A DNA stretch of 64,000 nucleotides from Sphingomonas sp. YR710. Lineage in GTDB: Bacteria > Pseudomonadota > Alphaproteobacteria > Sphingomonadales > Sphingomonadaceae. The stretch is from contig NZ_FMZJ01000002.1 of assembly GCF_900101455.1 (NCBI RefSeq), positions 248,001 through 312,000 on the forward strand. The letters are read 5' to 3'. Within the stretch, counting starts at the first letter, position 1; every line of letters starts with the position of its first letter. Of this stretch, positions 22,324 through 30,344 are shown in pieces. The notes below the pieces were generated by a model that saw only the letters and a list, made by a program, of their open reading frames with translations, was not told the DNA's origin and ran no database searches. Made by a program: the position numbers and the translations under genes.

Positions 22324-23585
22324 ACCCGCGCACTCGCCCAGCGGGCCGTATCGAGCCGATCAAGCAGGTCGAGATATTGCTGTGCGACCGGCTCGAGGCG
22401 GTATCCGTCGACGCTGGCCGCGAGGCGGACCGGATCGCTGGGCGCCGCAGCGAGCATCGCGGCGATCGCCCTGGCCATCTCCGCTGCATCGTCGATCGGA
22501 ACGACCCGGCCAGCGGTAAAATTCGGCAACAATTCGGTGGTCGCGGGCGTACAGTCCGTGGCGACGATCGGCCGGCCGGCGGCGAGCGCCTCCACCATGA
22601 CCGCCGGAAATCCTTCGAAACGCGACGACAGCACGAACAGCCGACTCGCATCGAGCCACGGACGGATGCACGGCACATAGCCCGGCATATAAACGCGATC
22701 GGAAACGCCCAGATCGATCGCGAGCGCGGTCAGGCGGACACGGTCCGGCCCCTCGCCGACGATAACCAGTTCTGCCGCCGGATTGCGCTCCCCCGCTGTC
22801 ATCAGCGCGAAGGCCCGGATGAGCGTGTCGAAGCCCTTTTCAGGCACGAGCCGCCCCGCGGCGACGATCCGCTGGTTCGCGGCAGCCGGCGCACTCGGTC
22901 GAGCGACGCCGCCATCGAGCGCGGGCAGCATGATCGTCGTCGTCCGCCGCGCTCCGATGATATGATCGGCCTGGCGCCGGGCCGGATCGCACAGCGCCAC
23001 CGTAGCGTCGACATTGCCGAGCAGCTTGCGCATTCGCACATCATAGAGAAACTGGCGGATCGGGCCGCGCTGCCCCTTTCGCAGGGCCGCGCTGATCTGT
23101 GCGATGACCACCGGCCGAATCGACAAAGGCAGCCGCGAAACGACCGCCGCCACCGGCCAGTGATAATTACCGGGCACGAAACATCCGTCGACAGGGTCCC
23201 GCGCGATTTGGCGCGCGACCGCCGCCGCCAGTCGCCATTGCGAACCCCGGCCGCGCATGATCGGCGTTGCGGGGCGGGCGATCGCAACCATCGGATTCAG
23301 CATCGTCAGCAGCGGCCCTTCGGCCGCGCCGGCGAAAACCGTGACCGCCGCCCCGATTTTCGCCCATTCGTTGGCAAGCCGGACGGCGATACGTTCGGTT
23401 CCACCCAACGAAAAATCATGCAGCGCGATCAGGATCGATCGCGGCTTCGCGGGATTACGGTCACCGTCGATCAACTGAAGGGTGGGACCCGCATGTTGCA
23501 GCGACAACGGGACCGGCATGGCAACGCCAGGCTCGATCGCCACAAAGGCATCCTCTGCCAGAATCTTCTTCAATGCTTCGCTCAT
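22320..23585 (-). CDS. Glycosyltransferase family 4
   Basis: A 421-residue GT-B glycosyltransferase. The N-terminal half holds LHDFSLGGTERIAVRLANEW (acceptor-side glycine motif), and the C-terminal GT4 domain runs from AAGRLVPEKGFDTLIRAF through VIVGEGPDRVRL to SSRFEGFPAVMVEALAAGRP, with the E-x7-E donor-binding motif. A roughly 45-residue N-terminal extension precedes the fold. It ends back to back with the propeller protein gene, their stop codons overlapping. A role in capsular or exopolysaccharide synthesis is likely; donor sugar unknown. Confidence 0.9.
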   Translation of the reverse strand: MSEALKKILAEDAFVAIEPGVAMPVPLSLQHAGPTLQLIDGDRNPAKPRSILIALHDFSLGGTERIAVRLANEWAKIGAAVTVFAGAAEGPLLTMLNPMVAIARPATPIMRGRGSQWRLAAAVARQIARDPVDGCFVPGNYHWPVAAVVSRLPLSIRPVVIAQISAALRKGQRGPIRQFLYDVRMRKLLGNVDATVALCDPARRQADHIIGARRTTTIMLPALDGGVARPSAPAAANQRIVAAGRLVPEKGFDTLIRAFALMTAGERNPAAELVIVGEGPDRVRLTALAIDLGVSDRVYMPGYVPCIRPWLDASRLFVLSSRFEGFPAVMVEALAAGRPIVATDCTPATTELLPNFTAGRVVPIDDAAEMARAIAAMLAAAPSDPVRLAASVDGYRLEPVAQQYLDLLDRLDTARWASARV

Positions 23586-23755
23586 GTCTGCATGACGTCG
23601 CCCTCCCGGAATATGCCCATCGGATTGGGCATTATTCCGGCAATTTTATTTTCAGGCCCGAATTTTCTTTATCCTTCGGTCACTCTATGATGGCTTGCTC
23701 CCACCACGGTCCTCTTGCAGGCATTGGCATGGGAACGCGTTGGGGAGGCGTTGGC

Positions 23756-24325
23756 ATGGGGCGCTACGATGCGCAGAAGGGCTTCGGTGCGAATGGGCTG
23801 AAGGCGCATTTCCTGAACGAGCGCCCGATGCTGCTGCGCTTGTTGCGCGCGCGCCTGGGCAGCATCGACGATGCCGAGGAAATTCTCCAGGATATGTGGC
23901 TGAAGCTCGATCATGCGACATCCGGCCCTATCGCCGAGCCCGGCGCCTACCTGTTTCGGATCGCCAACAATCTGGCGCTTGATCGTCGTCGTGCCACGCT
24001 TGCCCGCCTGAAGCGGGAAAGCGACTGGAGCGACATTCACGTGACCGACTCCCACGCCCCGTCCGCCGAATGGACGGCGATCCACAGCCAGCGCCTGGCG
24101 CAGATCGATACAGTGCTTAGCCAGCTGCCCGAACGCACGGCGCGGATCTTTCGCGACTATCGTTATGAAGGCCTCGGCCGCAAGCTGATCGGGGAGACGC
24201 TGGGCATCAGCGTGAGCGCCGTCGAAAAGCATCTGCAGCGCGCTTATCGCGCGATTCATGGAATCGATCCCGCCGAAACGGCGGCAGATCGCGGCGATCC
24301 GAAAGCGATGACCGATGATCGATGA
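23756..24325 (+). CDS. ECF RNA polymerase sigma factor (FecI-like)
   Basis: A 189-residue ECF sigma factor. Region 2 contains LGSIDDAEEILQDMWLKL and AYLFRIANNLALDRRR, and region 4 contains LPERTARIFRDYRYEGLGRKLIGETLGISVSAVEKHLQRA, the FecI-type helix-turn-helix. It starts at 23756, preceded by GGGGAGG 7 bases upstream; other in-frame ATGs further upstream lie in a region without ribosome sites. Its 3' end overlaps the FecR-type gene by 11 bases. The order sigma, anti-sigma, TonB receptor is the classical cell-surface signalling set for iron-complex uptake. Confidence 0.93.
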   Translation: MGRYDAQKGFGANGLKAHFLNERPMLLRLLRARLGSIDDAEEILQDMWLKLDHATSGPIAEPGAYLFRIANNLALDRRRATLARLKRESDWSDIHVTDSHAPSAEWTAIHSQRLAQIDTVLSQLPERTARIFRDYRYEGLGRKLIGETLGISVSAVEKHLQRAYRAIHGIDPAETAADRGDPKAMTDDR

Positions 24326-25259
24326 TCGCCGCGAGGCAATCCGCCAGGCCATCGACTGGCACCTTCGGCTCCCGCAGGCCGATGAGCAGGCATGGCACCA
24401 ATTCGTGCTGTGGCTGGAGGCGGATTCGGTGCATCGCGATGTCTATGATCGGATCGCGCTCGACGATTCGCTGCTGACCCAGCCGCTCAAGGCTGACAAT
24501 GACGATCAACCCGTCGCGTCACGCCAGCCATTCCTTCGGATGGCGCTGGCCGCGGCCATGATCCTGGCTGTGCTCGGTATCGGGAGTGCATCGCTGTTTC
24601 TGCAGCAATCCGCCGAAACGATCCGCTATGCGGTCGAAACCGATCGGGCAGCGCCGCGAAGCATCACGCTGGCCGATGGCAGCAGGATCGATATCAATCG
24701 CGACAGCCGCGTGACCCTCGACCGAACTAACCCGCGCTTTGCGATTGTCGAGCGGGGCGAGGCGACATTCCACATACGCCATGATCCGCGCGCGCCATTC
24801 CGCGTCGAAAGCGGATCGACCGTCTTGCAGGATATCGGCACCGTGTTCGACGTCATTCGCGAAGGCGATCGTCTTGATGTTGCGGTGGCTGAGGGCGGCG
24901 TGCTGTTTCAACCGCAACGCGAAGCGATCGCACTGAAGCCAGGCATGCAGCTGGTCGTTCGCAAGGCCGCGCGAGCCGTGATTCGCGTCGTGCCCACGGA
25001 CAGCGTCGGCGGATGGCAGCGCGACAGAATCGAATTCCGGAATGCCGCGCTGATCGATGTGGCGCAGGATGCCGCACGCATCGCAGGCACATCGATCCAT
25101 GTCGCGCCCGCGCTCAGCGAGCGCCGCCTGTCCGGAACGTTGCGCAGCGATCATGGCGAGGTCGAGCTCGTGGCGGCGTTGGCGGCGCTGACGGGCACCC
25201 GGGCGCAACGCATTGTCGGCGGATGGACGCTGACAGCGGACGGCGACGGTGCATATTAG
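24315..25259 (+). CDS. FecR-type transmembrane anti-sigma regulator
   Basis: A 314-residue FecR-family protein. The N-terminal domain (DUF4880) has the AWHQFVLWLEADSVHRDVYDRI segment that binds the sigma factor. One membrane helix follows (LRMALAAAMILAVLGIGSASL, about residues 74-94). The FecR domain in the periplasm runs from about residue 100 to 195 (ITLADGSRIDINRDSRVTL, FRVESGSTVLQDIGTVFDV), and a short STN-like end (about 240-305) should contact the receptor's signalling domain. It overlaps the sigma gene by 11 bases and the receptor gene by 11 bases, so all three are translated as one unit. Confidence 0.93.
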   Translation: MIDDRREAIRQAIDWHLRLPQADEQAWHQFVLWLEADSVHRDVYDRIALDDSLLTQPLKADNDDQPVASRQPFLRMALAAAMILAVLGIGSASLFLQQSAETIRYAVETDRAAPRSITLADGSRIDINRDSRVTLDRTNPRFAIVERGEATFHIRHDPRAPFRVESGSTVLQDIGTVFDVIREGDRLDVAVAEGGVLFQPQREAIALKPGMQLVVRKAARAVIRVVPTDSVGGWQRDRIEFRNAALIDVAQDAARIAGTSIHVAPALSERRLSGTLRSDHGEVELVAALAALTGTRAQRIVGGWTLTADGDGAY

Positions 25260-27639
25260 GCCGATCGCCTGCCTCCTGATTGCTGCGACCTGGGCCGTCC
25301 CCGCATCGGCAGCGGAAGTGCATGATTTCGCCATTCCGGCTGGCCCGCTCGAACGGGCCCTGATCGTCGCGGGCGATCAGGCGCGCGCCAATATCGGGTT
25401 CAGCGACGCCAGGCTGCAAAAGCTGACGACACGCGGCGTTTCCGGGCGGATGACGACAGCCAGGGCACTGGCCCGGCTGCTCGAAAATAGCGGCTTCGAG
25501 GCCAATGAGCTGCGTCCCCAGACTTTCCGCATCCTCGCGATCAGGCGCAGCGCGTCGCGGCCCCAAACCGCATCCGGGCCGGCACCGTCCGGGATATCCG
25601 AATCGCCGCCGGAAATTGTGGTTATTTCGAGCAAGAGAGGCATTCCTCTCGATCGGCTGGCGGGGTCGGCGGTCGTCGTCGCGCTCGATCCGCAAGACGG
25701 CGCACTGGGCGAGGCCCGGACTCTGAACGATCTGGGTTCGAGATTGCCCATCATCCAGAGCACCGCATTGGGGCCGGGTCGCGACAAGCTGTTTTTGCGC
25801 GGCATCGCCGACAGCAGTTTCGCCGGGCCGACCCAATCGACGATCGGCAGCTATTTTGGCGAGACGCGGCTGCTCTACAGCGGCCCCGACCCCAATCTGC
25901 TGCTGTACGATATCGATCAGGTCGAATTGCTGATCGGCCCGCAAGGCACATTGTACGGGGCCGGCGCGATCGGTGGTATCGTGCGTGTTTCGCCGCGGCT
26001 GCCAGCTCTCGACGAACGGGCCGGCTCGGTCTCCGCGGGCCTCGGGCTGACCGAAGGCGGCAATCCCAGCCACGATCTGTCGGCGATGATCAACCTGCCC
26101 ATTGTCAGCGACACGATGGCAATACGTGCGGTGGGATATCAGGCAAATGACGGCGGATATATCGATGATAGCACCAGAAAATTACAAAATATCAATGGTG
26201 TATTGACGACGGGCGGACGACTGGCTGTGCGGGCGAAACCCGCGCCGGCTTGGACGATCGACGTGGGCGCCTTCCTGCAATCGTCCGAAGCCCGCGATCT
26301 GCAATATGCGACCAGCTCGGCGCGCGGCGATTCCCGCAGTTCGGCTATCGCCCAACCGTTTCACGATCGCTTCGTCGCCGGCTATACCTCGGTCGGCTAT
26401 GCGGGGGGTGGCGGAACCAACTTTTTGCTGACCTTTGGCGCCACCGATCGCACCACCCGCACCCTGTATGACGCCACGGGGCGGCCCGGCCCCGATCCCA
26501 TCGCCTATGAACAGACAGGCAATGATCGGCTGTTCAGCGTCGAAGGCCGGATCTGGCGAAGCCTGCCGTCTGGCCTGACATGGTTTGTCGGCGCATCAGC
26601 GCTCATCAACCACAATGCCGAAAATCGTAGTCTGGGCCCAATTTCAAATCCACGCGATCTGGTGGGTGTCGACAATCGCACCAAGGATTTCGCCCTGTTC
26701 GGCGAAGCGACGGTTCCGTTGCCGCTACACTTTTCAGCAACGGTTGGCGGCAGATTGACCTATGCCCGTACCGATGGCCAGCCGCTCGACGTATTGAATG
26801 GCGCCGGTTTCATTCCTGGCAACAGCAGCACGCGATTCGATCCGTCCCTTGGTTTCGTTGGCCAGATCACCTCCAATATCAGCTGGTTCGGACGCTACGG
26901 CGTGGGATTCCGGACGGGCGGGCTCGCCGTGGCGGCGAGAGTCGGCCGCACGGCCGTCTATGACCTCGACAAGATCCAGGTCGTCGAGACGGGTTTGCGG
27001 TTCGGCAAGGCAGATCGAATCGGCCTGTCCGGCCATGCATCGATATCCTTTGCGCGCTGGAACCATATTCAGGCCGATCTGGTGGCCACGAATGGCTTTC
27101 CATTTACCGCCAACGTGGGCAATGGGCGCATCGGCGGGCTGGAGGCCATGATCGACTGGCGCTATTCGCGGACATTGCTGATCGGCGCTGCCGCCTTCAT
27201 CAATCGCAGCAAGCTGACCGATCCCGCCCCAGCCTTCGTCCGCGCCGTTGGCGATCCGCTGCCCGATACGCCGGCCGCCAGCGGCAACTTCCATATCGTC
27301 TGGAATCCGACGGGCAACGTAAGAACCGGTCCGCAATTCGAACTGGCCACACATTATGTCGGCCATTCACGGCTCGGTGTCGGCCCCCGGCTGTCGCTTC
27401 CGCAAGGCGGTTATGCGCAGGTTGATCTGGGCGCCGTGATTCCGCTTCGGGCGGCGACGATCGGCTTTCGCATCGACAATCTCACCGCCCATCGCGGGAA
27501 CCGCTTCGCCGTTGGCAATCCGCTGCTGCTCGGCCGCGAGGATCAGTTCACGCCGCTGCGCCCCCGAACGTTTCGGTTCACGATATCGACCGCCATTGGT
27601 GAAAAGGATGGGCATCTCGTGCTTGGCCGGAAGCAATAG
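25249..27639 (+). CDS. TonB-dependent outer-membrane receptor with N-terminal STN signalling domain
   Basis: A 796-residue transducer-type receptor. A signal peptide (PIACLLIAATWAVPASA) is followed by an STN domain of about residues 24-75 (FAIPAGPLERALIVAGDQA), a TonB box-like EIVVISSKR near residue 125, a plug domain with LFLRGIADSSF, and IDQVELLIGPQGTLYGAGAIGG, then a beta-barrel ending in FRFTISTAIG. It begins with GTG at 25249, overlapping the FecR stop. It should import a ferric complex or other large ligand and signal through FecR to the sigma factor. The ligand cannot be read from the sequence. Confidence 0.93.
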   Translation: MHIRPIACLLIAATWAVPASAAEVHDFAIPAGPLERALIVAGDQARANIGFSDARLQKLTTRGVSGRMTTARALARLLENSGFEANELRPQTFRILAIRRSASRPQTASGPAPSGISESPPEIVVISSKRGIPLDRLAGSAVVVALDPQDGALGEARTLNDLGSRLPIIQSTALGPGRDKLFLRGIADSSFAGPTQSTIGSYFGETRLLYSGPDPNLLLYDIDQVELLIGPQGTLYGAGAIGGIVRVSPRLPALDERAGSVSAGLGLTEGGNPSHDLSAMINLPIVSDTMAIRAVGYQANDGGYIDDSTRKLQNINGVLTTGGRLAVRAKPAPAWTIDVGAFLQSSEARDLQYATSSARGDSRSSAIAQPFHDRFVAGYTSVGYAGGGGTNFLLTFGATDRTTRTLYDATGRPGPDPIAYEQTGNDRLFSVEGRIWRSLPSGLTWFVGASALINHNAENRSLGPISNPRDLVGVDNRTKDFALFGEATVPLPLHFSATVGGRLTYARTDGQPLDVLNGAGFIPGNSSTRFDPSLGFVGQITSNISWFGRYGVGFRTGGLAVAARVGRTAVYDLDKIQVVETGLRFGKADRIGLSGHASISFARWNHIQADLVATNGFPFTANVGNGRIGGLEAMIDWRYSRTLLIGAAAFINRSKLTDPAPAFVRAVGDPLPDTPAASGNFHIVWNPTGNVRTGPQFELATHYVGHSRLGVGPRLSLPQGGYAQVDLGAVIPLRAATIGFRIDNLTAHRGNRFAVGNPLLLGREDQFTPLRPRTFRFTISTAIGEKDGHLVLGRKQ

Positions 27640-27687
27640 CGACCGCATCGGGACGATCCGCAGCGCCACGTTGGTGCGATGCTTGAC

Positions 27688-27725
27688 GATTACGTCTGTA
27701 GTCTATATTGACTACAGACGTAATC
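27688..27725. promoter_or_regulatory. Perfect 16-bp palindromic operator of the BlaI-type repressor
   Basis: GATTACGTCTGTAGTC (27688-27703) and its exact reverse complement (27710-27725) flank a 6-base AT spacer (TATATT). TGTAGTC/GACTACA inner halves resemble BlaI/MecI/CopY operators, which are palindromes with conserved TACA and TGTA. The AT spacer may be the -10 element, and TTGACG (27683-27688) is a possible -35 at a short 15-base spacing. The repressor gene starts 13 bases downstream, so autorepression is expected. Confidence 0.85.
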
Positions 27726-27737
27726 AGAAGGTGCGGA

Positions 27738-28106
27738 ATGGCCGAACGGATCAGCGACGGTGAACTTGCGGTGATGGAGGTGCTCTGGACACAGGCGCCG
27801 CTCACCGCGCTCGATGTCGCCGAGCGGATCGATCCCGCCCGCAACTGGAGCGACCGTACCGTCAAGACGATGCTCGCCCGGCTGCTCGCCAAGGGCGCGA
27901 TTGCGCATGAAGAGGATGGCCGGCGCTATCTCTACCGGCCGATCGTCGATCGCGGCGCCTATGTCACCGGCGAATCGCGGCGACTGGTCGACCGGTTGTT
28001 CGGCGGCCGCGCGGCGCCGCTGATCGCGCACCTCGCCGAACATGATGGCCTGTCCGAGGCCGACATTGCCGAGCTGATGCAATTGCTCAAGGATCTGCGG
28101 CGGTGA
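27738..28106 (+). CDS. BlaI/MecI/CopY-type winged-helix repressor
   Basis: A 122-residue repressor of the penicillinase-repressor family (PF03965). The winged helix reads ISDGELAVMEVLWTQAPLTALDVAERI, WSDRTVKTMLARLLAKGAIAHEEDGRRYLY, with the C-terminal dimerisation helices thereafter. These proteins are inactivated by cleavage by a membrane metalloprotease, and a BlaR1-type protein is encoded directly downstream (stop and start overlap at 28104-28108). The ATG at 27738 has AGAAGG 6 bases upstream and follows the palindromic operator. Confidence 0.93.
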   Translation: MAERISDGELAVMEVLWTQAPLTALDVAERIDPARNWSDRTVKTMLARLLAKGAIAHEEDGRRYLYRPIVDRGAYVTGESRRLVDRLFGGRAAPLIAHLAEHDGLSEADIAELMQLLKDLRR

Positions 28107-29785
28107 TGTCCTGGCTGGTTCCGGCGCTGTTCTCCTCGACCGCGCTGATGCTGGCGGTGCTCGTCGCGCGTGAGACGGTCGCCCGCCTGTTCGGGCCGAA
28201 GGCGGCCTATGCCCTGTGGCTGCTGCCGGCGCTTCGCCTGCTGCTGCCCCCGCTGCCGGGCTGGCACTCGCCGATCGCCGCGGCAGCACCGATCGGCAGC
28301 TTCTCGCAGGACATGGCGGTGCCGCTGGCAATTCGGCACGACCCTGTCGCCGCGGCGATCGGGAGCGTCTCCCTTTCCGCTCCCGATCCCGCGATTGCCC
28401 CCGCCGCGCAGACCGTCTGGTCGATGTTGTCCTATATTCCGATGCTGCTGATCGCGCTGTGGCTGGGTGGCGCGGCATTGTGGTTCAGCTGGCAATTGCT
28501 GCGTTACCGCCACTTCCTGCGCCGGTCGCTGCGCGGCGCGAAAACGCTGGCGAATGAGCGCGGCGTCGAGATATTGCTGGGCGAAGAGTTCGAAGGGCCG
28601 CTCGCCGCCGGCATCGTCAGGCGCCGCATCCTGCTCCCCGCCGATTTCCGGACGCGCTATTCGGTGGAGGAGCAAAGGCTCGCCTTGCTGCACGAACGCG
28701 CGCACCACGATCGGCACGATCTCGCCGCCAACTTGGCGGGGCTGGCGGTACTGGCACTGCATTGGTGGAACCCGATCGCGCACCGTGCCTATCGCGCATT
28801 CCGCGCCGATCAGGAACTGGCCTGCGACGCCACCGTCCTTGCGCAGACCGGCGGCAGTGACCGGCTGGCCTATGGCAGCGCGCTTTTGAAATCGGCACGC
28901 GGCGCGGCACCGGCGGTGGCCTGCTCACTTCACAACAAGGTGCAACTCAAGCGGAGAATCGGCATGATGCAACACCATCCTGTGAGCGCGCTGCGCCGCA
29001 TCCTTGGCTCGACCGTGGCGACCGCGATCATATCGGGCGGTTTGCTGCTGACCGCGACCGGCGCGGTATCGGCGCATGTCGAGCATCTCGCGCTCGCGGC
29101 GGCACCGCCCGTAACCCCGGTGCGTCCCTTGCCGGCCGTCGCCCCGGTCCCGCCCGTGCCGCCCGCTCCCGCTATAACCGCAAAACCGGCGACCCCGCCG
29201 GCCCCTCCCGCACCGCCAGCGCCTCTTGCCCCCGAGCGGATGTCAGGCGATAGCCATGCCGACCATGGCGATGCCGATGAGACACGCCGCGCCGTCCACG
29301 AAGCCGCCCGCGTGGCGCGCGACGCGGCCCGAGTAGCCCGCACGCAGGCCCGCGAAGCCGCAGCCGCGGCACGCGAACAGGCTCGCACCGCAGCCGCCGA
29401 AGCGCGCAGCGCAGCGCTCGAGCAGGGGCGTGCGGCCCGAGAGCGCGCGATCGCCGAAGCGCATGCTGCGATCGCCCGGATCGATGTGGCGAAGATCGTC
29501 CGCACCTCGATGGAGGCGACCCGAGCCAATATGGCGGCGCGCTGCGCAACGACCGGGGCGCATGTCGATCCCGGTGCCGACTGGAGCACGCTCGCCACCT
29601 GCGGCAGGCTCCGCGAGACGATCCGCGCGTCGCTCGCTCGCGCACGGGCGTCGGTCGCCAAAGCGCGGGGACTCAACGATTGCCAGCGCAAGGATGCACT
29701 CTCTGCGATCGACGACGCGCTGGCCGATTTCGATCGCAATGGAGAAGGTGCTACCGACTTGCAGCCGTATCCCAGCATGATGTGA
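28106..29785 (+). CDS. BlaR1/MecR1-like M56 membrane metalloprotease with Pro-rich and Ala/Arg-rich tail
   Basis: A 559-residue membrane protein. The first 300 residues are the M56 domain: two N-terminal membrane helices, a loop, another helix, and HERAHHDRHD (near residue 196), the zinc-binding HExxH with the supporting ADQELACDATVL glutamate motif. A further TM follows (VATAIISGGLLLTATGAV). After residue 330 comes a proline-rich linker, then a 100-residue Ala/Arg/Glu coiled-coil stretch (EAARVARDAARVARTQAREA), and a small end domain with two cysteines. It has no penicillin-binding sensor domain, so the signal it detects is not beta-lactam by that route. Partner of the repressor upstream. 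Confidence 0.9.
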   Translation: MSWLVPALFSSTALMLAVLVARETVARLFGPKAAYALWLLPALRLLLPPLPGWHSPIAAAAPIGSFSQDMAVPLAIRHDPVAAAIGSVSLSAPDPAIAPAAQTVWSMLSYIPMLLIALWLGGAALWFSWQLLRYRHFLRRSLRGAKTLANERGVEILLGEEFEGPLAAGIVRRRILLPADFRTRYSVEEQRLALLHERAHHDRHDLAANLAGLAVLALHWWNPIAHRAYRAFRADQELACDATVLAQTGGSDRLAYGSALLKSARGAAPAVACSLHNKVQLKRRIGMMQHHPVSALRRILGSTVATAIISGGLLLTATGAVSAHVEHLALAAAPPVTPVRPLPAVAPVPPVPPAPAITAKPATPPAPPAPPAPLAPERMSGDSHADHGDADETRRAVHEAARVARDAARVARTQAREAAAAAREQARTAAAEARSAALEQGRAARERAIAEAHAAIARIDVAKIVRTSMEATRANMAARCATTGAHVDPGADWSTLATCGRLRETIRASLARARASVAKARGLNDCQRKDALSAIDDALADFDRNGEGATDLQPYPSMM

Positions 29786-30265
29786 TCAGTCGGCGGTGGG
29801 ATCCCCGGCGCTCGCGTCGTCCCCGATGTCCAGCGCTATCCGATCGATGCTGCGCAACATTTCGGTGAAGCCATCGAGCGTCGCCTGGTCGAACGCCCCG
29901 AAAATCCGCGTTTCGAGCTCGAGCGCCTTGGGCACGACTTGATCGTAGAGCGCGCGACCCGATGCGCTGAGCACAAGCCGGTTCGATCGCCGATCGGCCG
30001 GATTTCCGCTGCGCTCTATCAATCCACGATGCGCTAAAGCGATCGCCGCGCGGCTGACCGTCACCTTGTCCATCCGGGTTTTCACGCCGATCGCCTGTTG
30101 GCTGATGCCGTCATTCTCGGCGATCACCGCGATCAGGCGCCATTGCGGGATCGTGAGGCCGAACAATGCTTCATAGGTGCCCGCGATCGCATCGCTCACG
30201 AGATTCGACGTGATCGACAACCGATAGGGCAGAAATTCGTCGAGCTGCAGTTTTGCGGCGGTCAT
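29786..30265 (-). CDS. MarR-family transcriptional regulator of the tyrosine-degradation genes
   Basis: A 159-residue MarR protein with helix-turn-helix LTIPQWRLIAVIAENDGISQQAIGVKTRMDKVTVSRAAIALAHRGLIERS and the wing DRRSNRLVLSASGR. It is transcribed away from hpd and shares with it a control region that carries two mirror-image 19-base sites. In proteobacteria the analogous regulators (HpaR, HmgR-type) respond to aromatic intermediates, so control of hpd and hmgA is probable. A promoter TTGCGC (30299-30294) with TACTAT (30277-30272) would start transcription at about 30265, at or next to the ATG, so the mRNA may be leaderless. Confidence 0.9.
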   Translation of the reverse strand: MTAAKLQLDEFLPYRLSITSNLVSDAIAGTYEALFGLTIPQWRLIAVIAENDGISQQAIGVKTRMDKVTVSRAAIALAHRGLIERSGNPADRRSNRLVLSASGRALYDQVVPKALELETRIFGAFDQATLDGFTEMLRSIDRIALDIGDDASAGDPTAD

Positions 30266-30271
30266 TGCAGC

Positions 30272-30326
30272 ATAGTATCAATTGACACCAACTGCGCAAG
30301 GCGCGATATTGGTTTCAACTGATACC
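30272..30326. promoter_or_regulatory. Divergent promoters with two inverted MarR sites (marR / hpd)
   Basis: Site 1 (30274-30292) and site 2 (30308-30326) are inverted copies of one another (AGTATCAATTGACACCAAC versus GGTATCAGTTGAAACCAAT, 15 of 19 identical) and each contains an imperfect palindrome around TATCA-N-TTGA. The hpd promoter TTGACA (30282-30287), 17-base spacer and GATATT (30305-30310) is embedded in site 1 and partly in site 2. Binding of the MarR repressor would block RNA polymerase on both strands. Confidence 0.82.
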
Positions 30327-30344
30327 ATATAGCGAGCCCGGACC

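Noticed and set aside
22377-23690. Long + strand frame opposite the GT4 glycosyltransferase
   Set aside because: Rich in Arg and His with no recognisable fold; the minus-strand frame has clear GT4 motifs.
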